Position numbers and translations under genes: made by a program. Below are positions 6,249 through 6,259 of a stretch of 6,259 nt of DNA, in pieces. The notes beneath the pieces were generated by a model that saw nothing but the letters and a program-made list of their open reading frames with translations, was not told the DNA's origin and searched no databases. Each line of letters begins with the position of its first letter. Within the stretch, counting starts at the first letter, position 1. Source of the DNA: CAZXYF01 sp964644705 (lineage in GTDB: Bacteria > Planctomycetota > Brocadiia > SM23-32); assembly GCA_964644705.1 (NCBI GenBank), contig CAZXYF010000188.1, forward strand, positions 1-6,259, given 5' to 3'.

Positions 6249-6259
6249 GCGTACCTGTG

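Overview
The window is a bacterial stretch of moderately high GC (mid-50s percent by eye, not computed). It is densely coding, with six complete genes all on the + strand: a TetR-family regulator, a GH130-family glycoside phosphorylase or hydrolase, a transaldolase-family enzyme, a secreted DUF547 protein, a TVP38/TMEM64 (VTT/DedA-like) membrane protein, and a BioB-like radical SAM enzyme. Every gene has an ATG start behind a recognisable Shine-Dalgarno sequence. Gaps between genes are only about 28 to 70 bases, and no convincing terminator lies inside the block, so one or two co-transcribed units are plausible. I see no RNA gene, CRISPR array, transposase or integrase. No stretch longer than about 140 bases lacks a gene.

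Layout. Bases 1-139 hold a possible tail of an upstream gene and the leader of the TetR gene. Bases 140-1944 carry the regulator followed by the GH130 enzyme; a small palindrome in the 65-base gap is a possible operator. Bases 1993-3249 carry a 418-residue transaldolase-like protein. It keeps the Schiff-base lysine but differs from classical transaldolases at two active-site motifs. Bases 3302-5024 carry two cell-envelope genes: the DUF547 protein with a signal peptide and the polytopic VTT protein. Bases 5095-6138 carry the radical SAM enzyme. Bases 6139-6259 hold two hairpins and possibly the start of a dispersed palindromic repeat cut by the window edge.

How the genes may work together (inference). 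The regulator, GH130 enzyme and transaldolase could form a sugar-catabolism set: GH130 enzymes release mannose or mannose-1-phosphate from beta-mannosides, and a transaldolase handles sugar phosphates downstream. The DUF547 and VTT genes look like envelope or membrane functions without an obvious metabolic link. The radical SAM enzyme resembles biotin synthase in overall architecture but lacks most auxiliary-cluster cysteines of biotin synthase and has a different cysteine set. It is the most interesting gene here, and its product is not predictable from this window.

Organism. Strong Shine-Dalgarno sites, a Sec-type signal peptide and an oxygen-sensitive enzyme class fit a bacterium, perhaps an anaerobic or facultative one from a poorly sampled lineage. 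The sequence does not fix a phylum, and I do not assign one.
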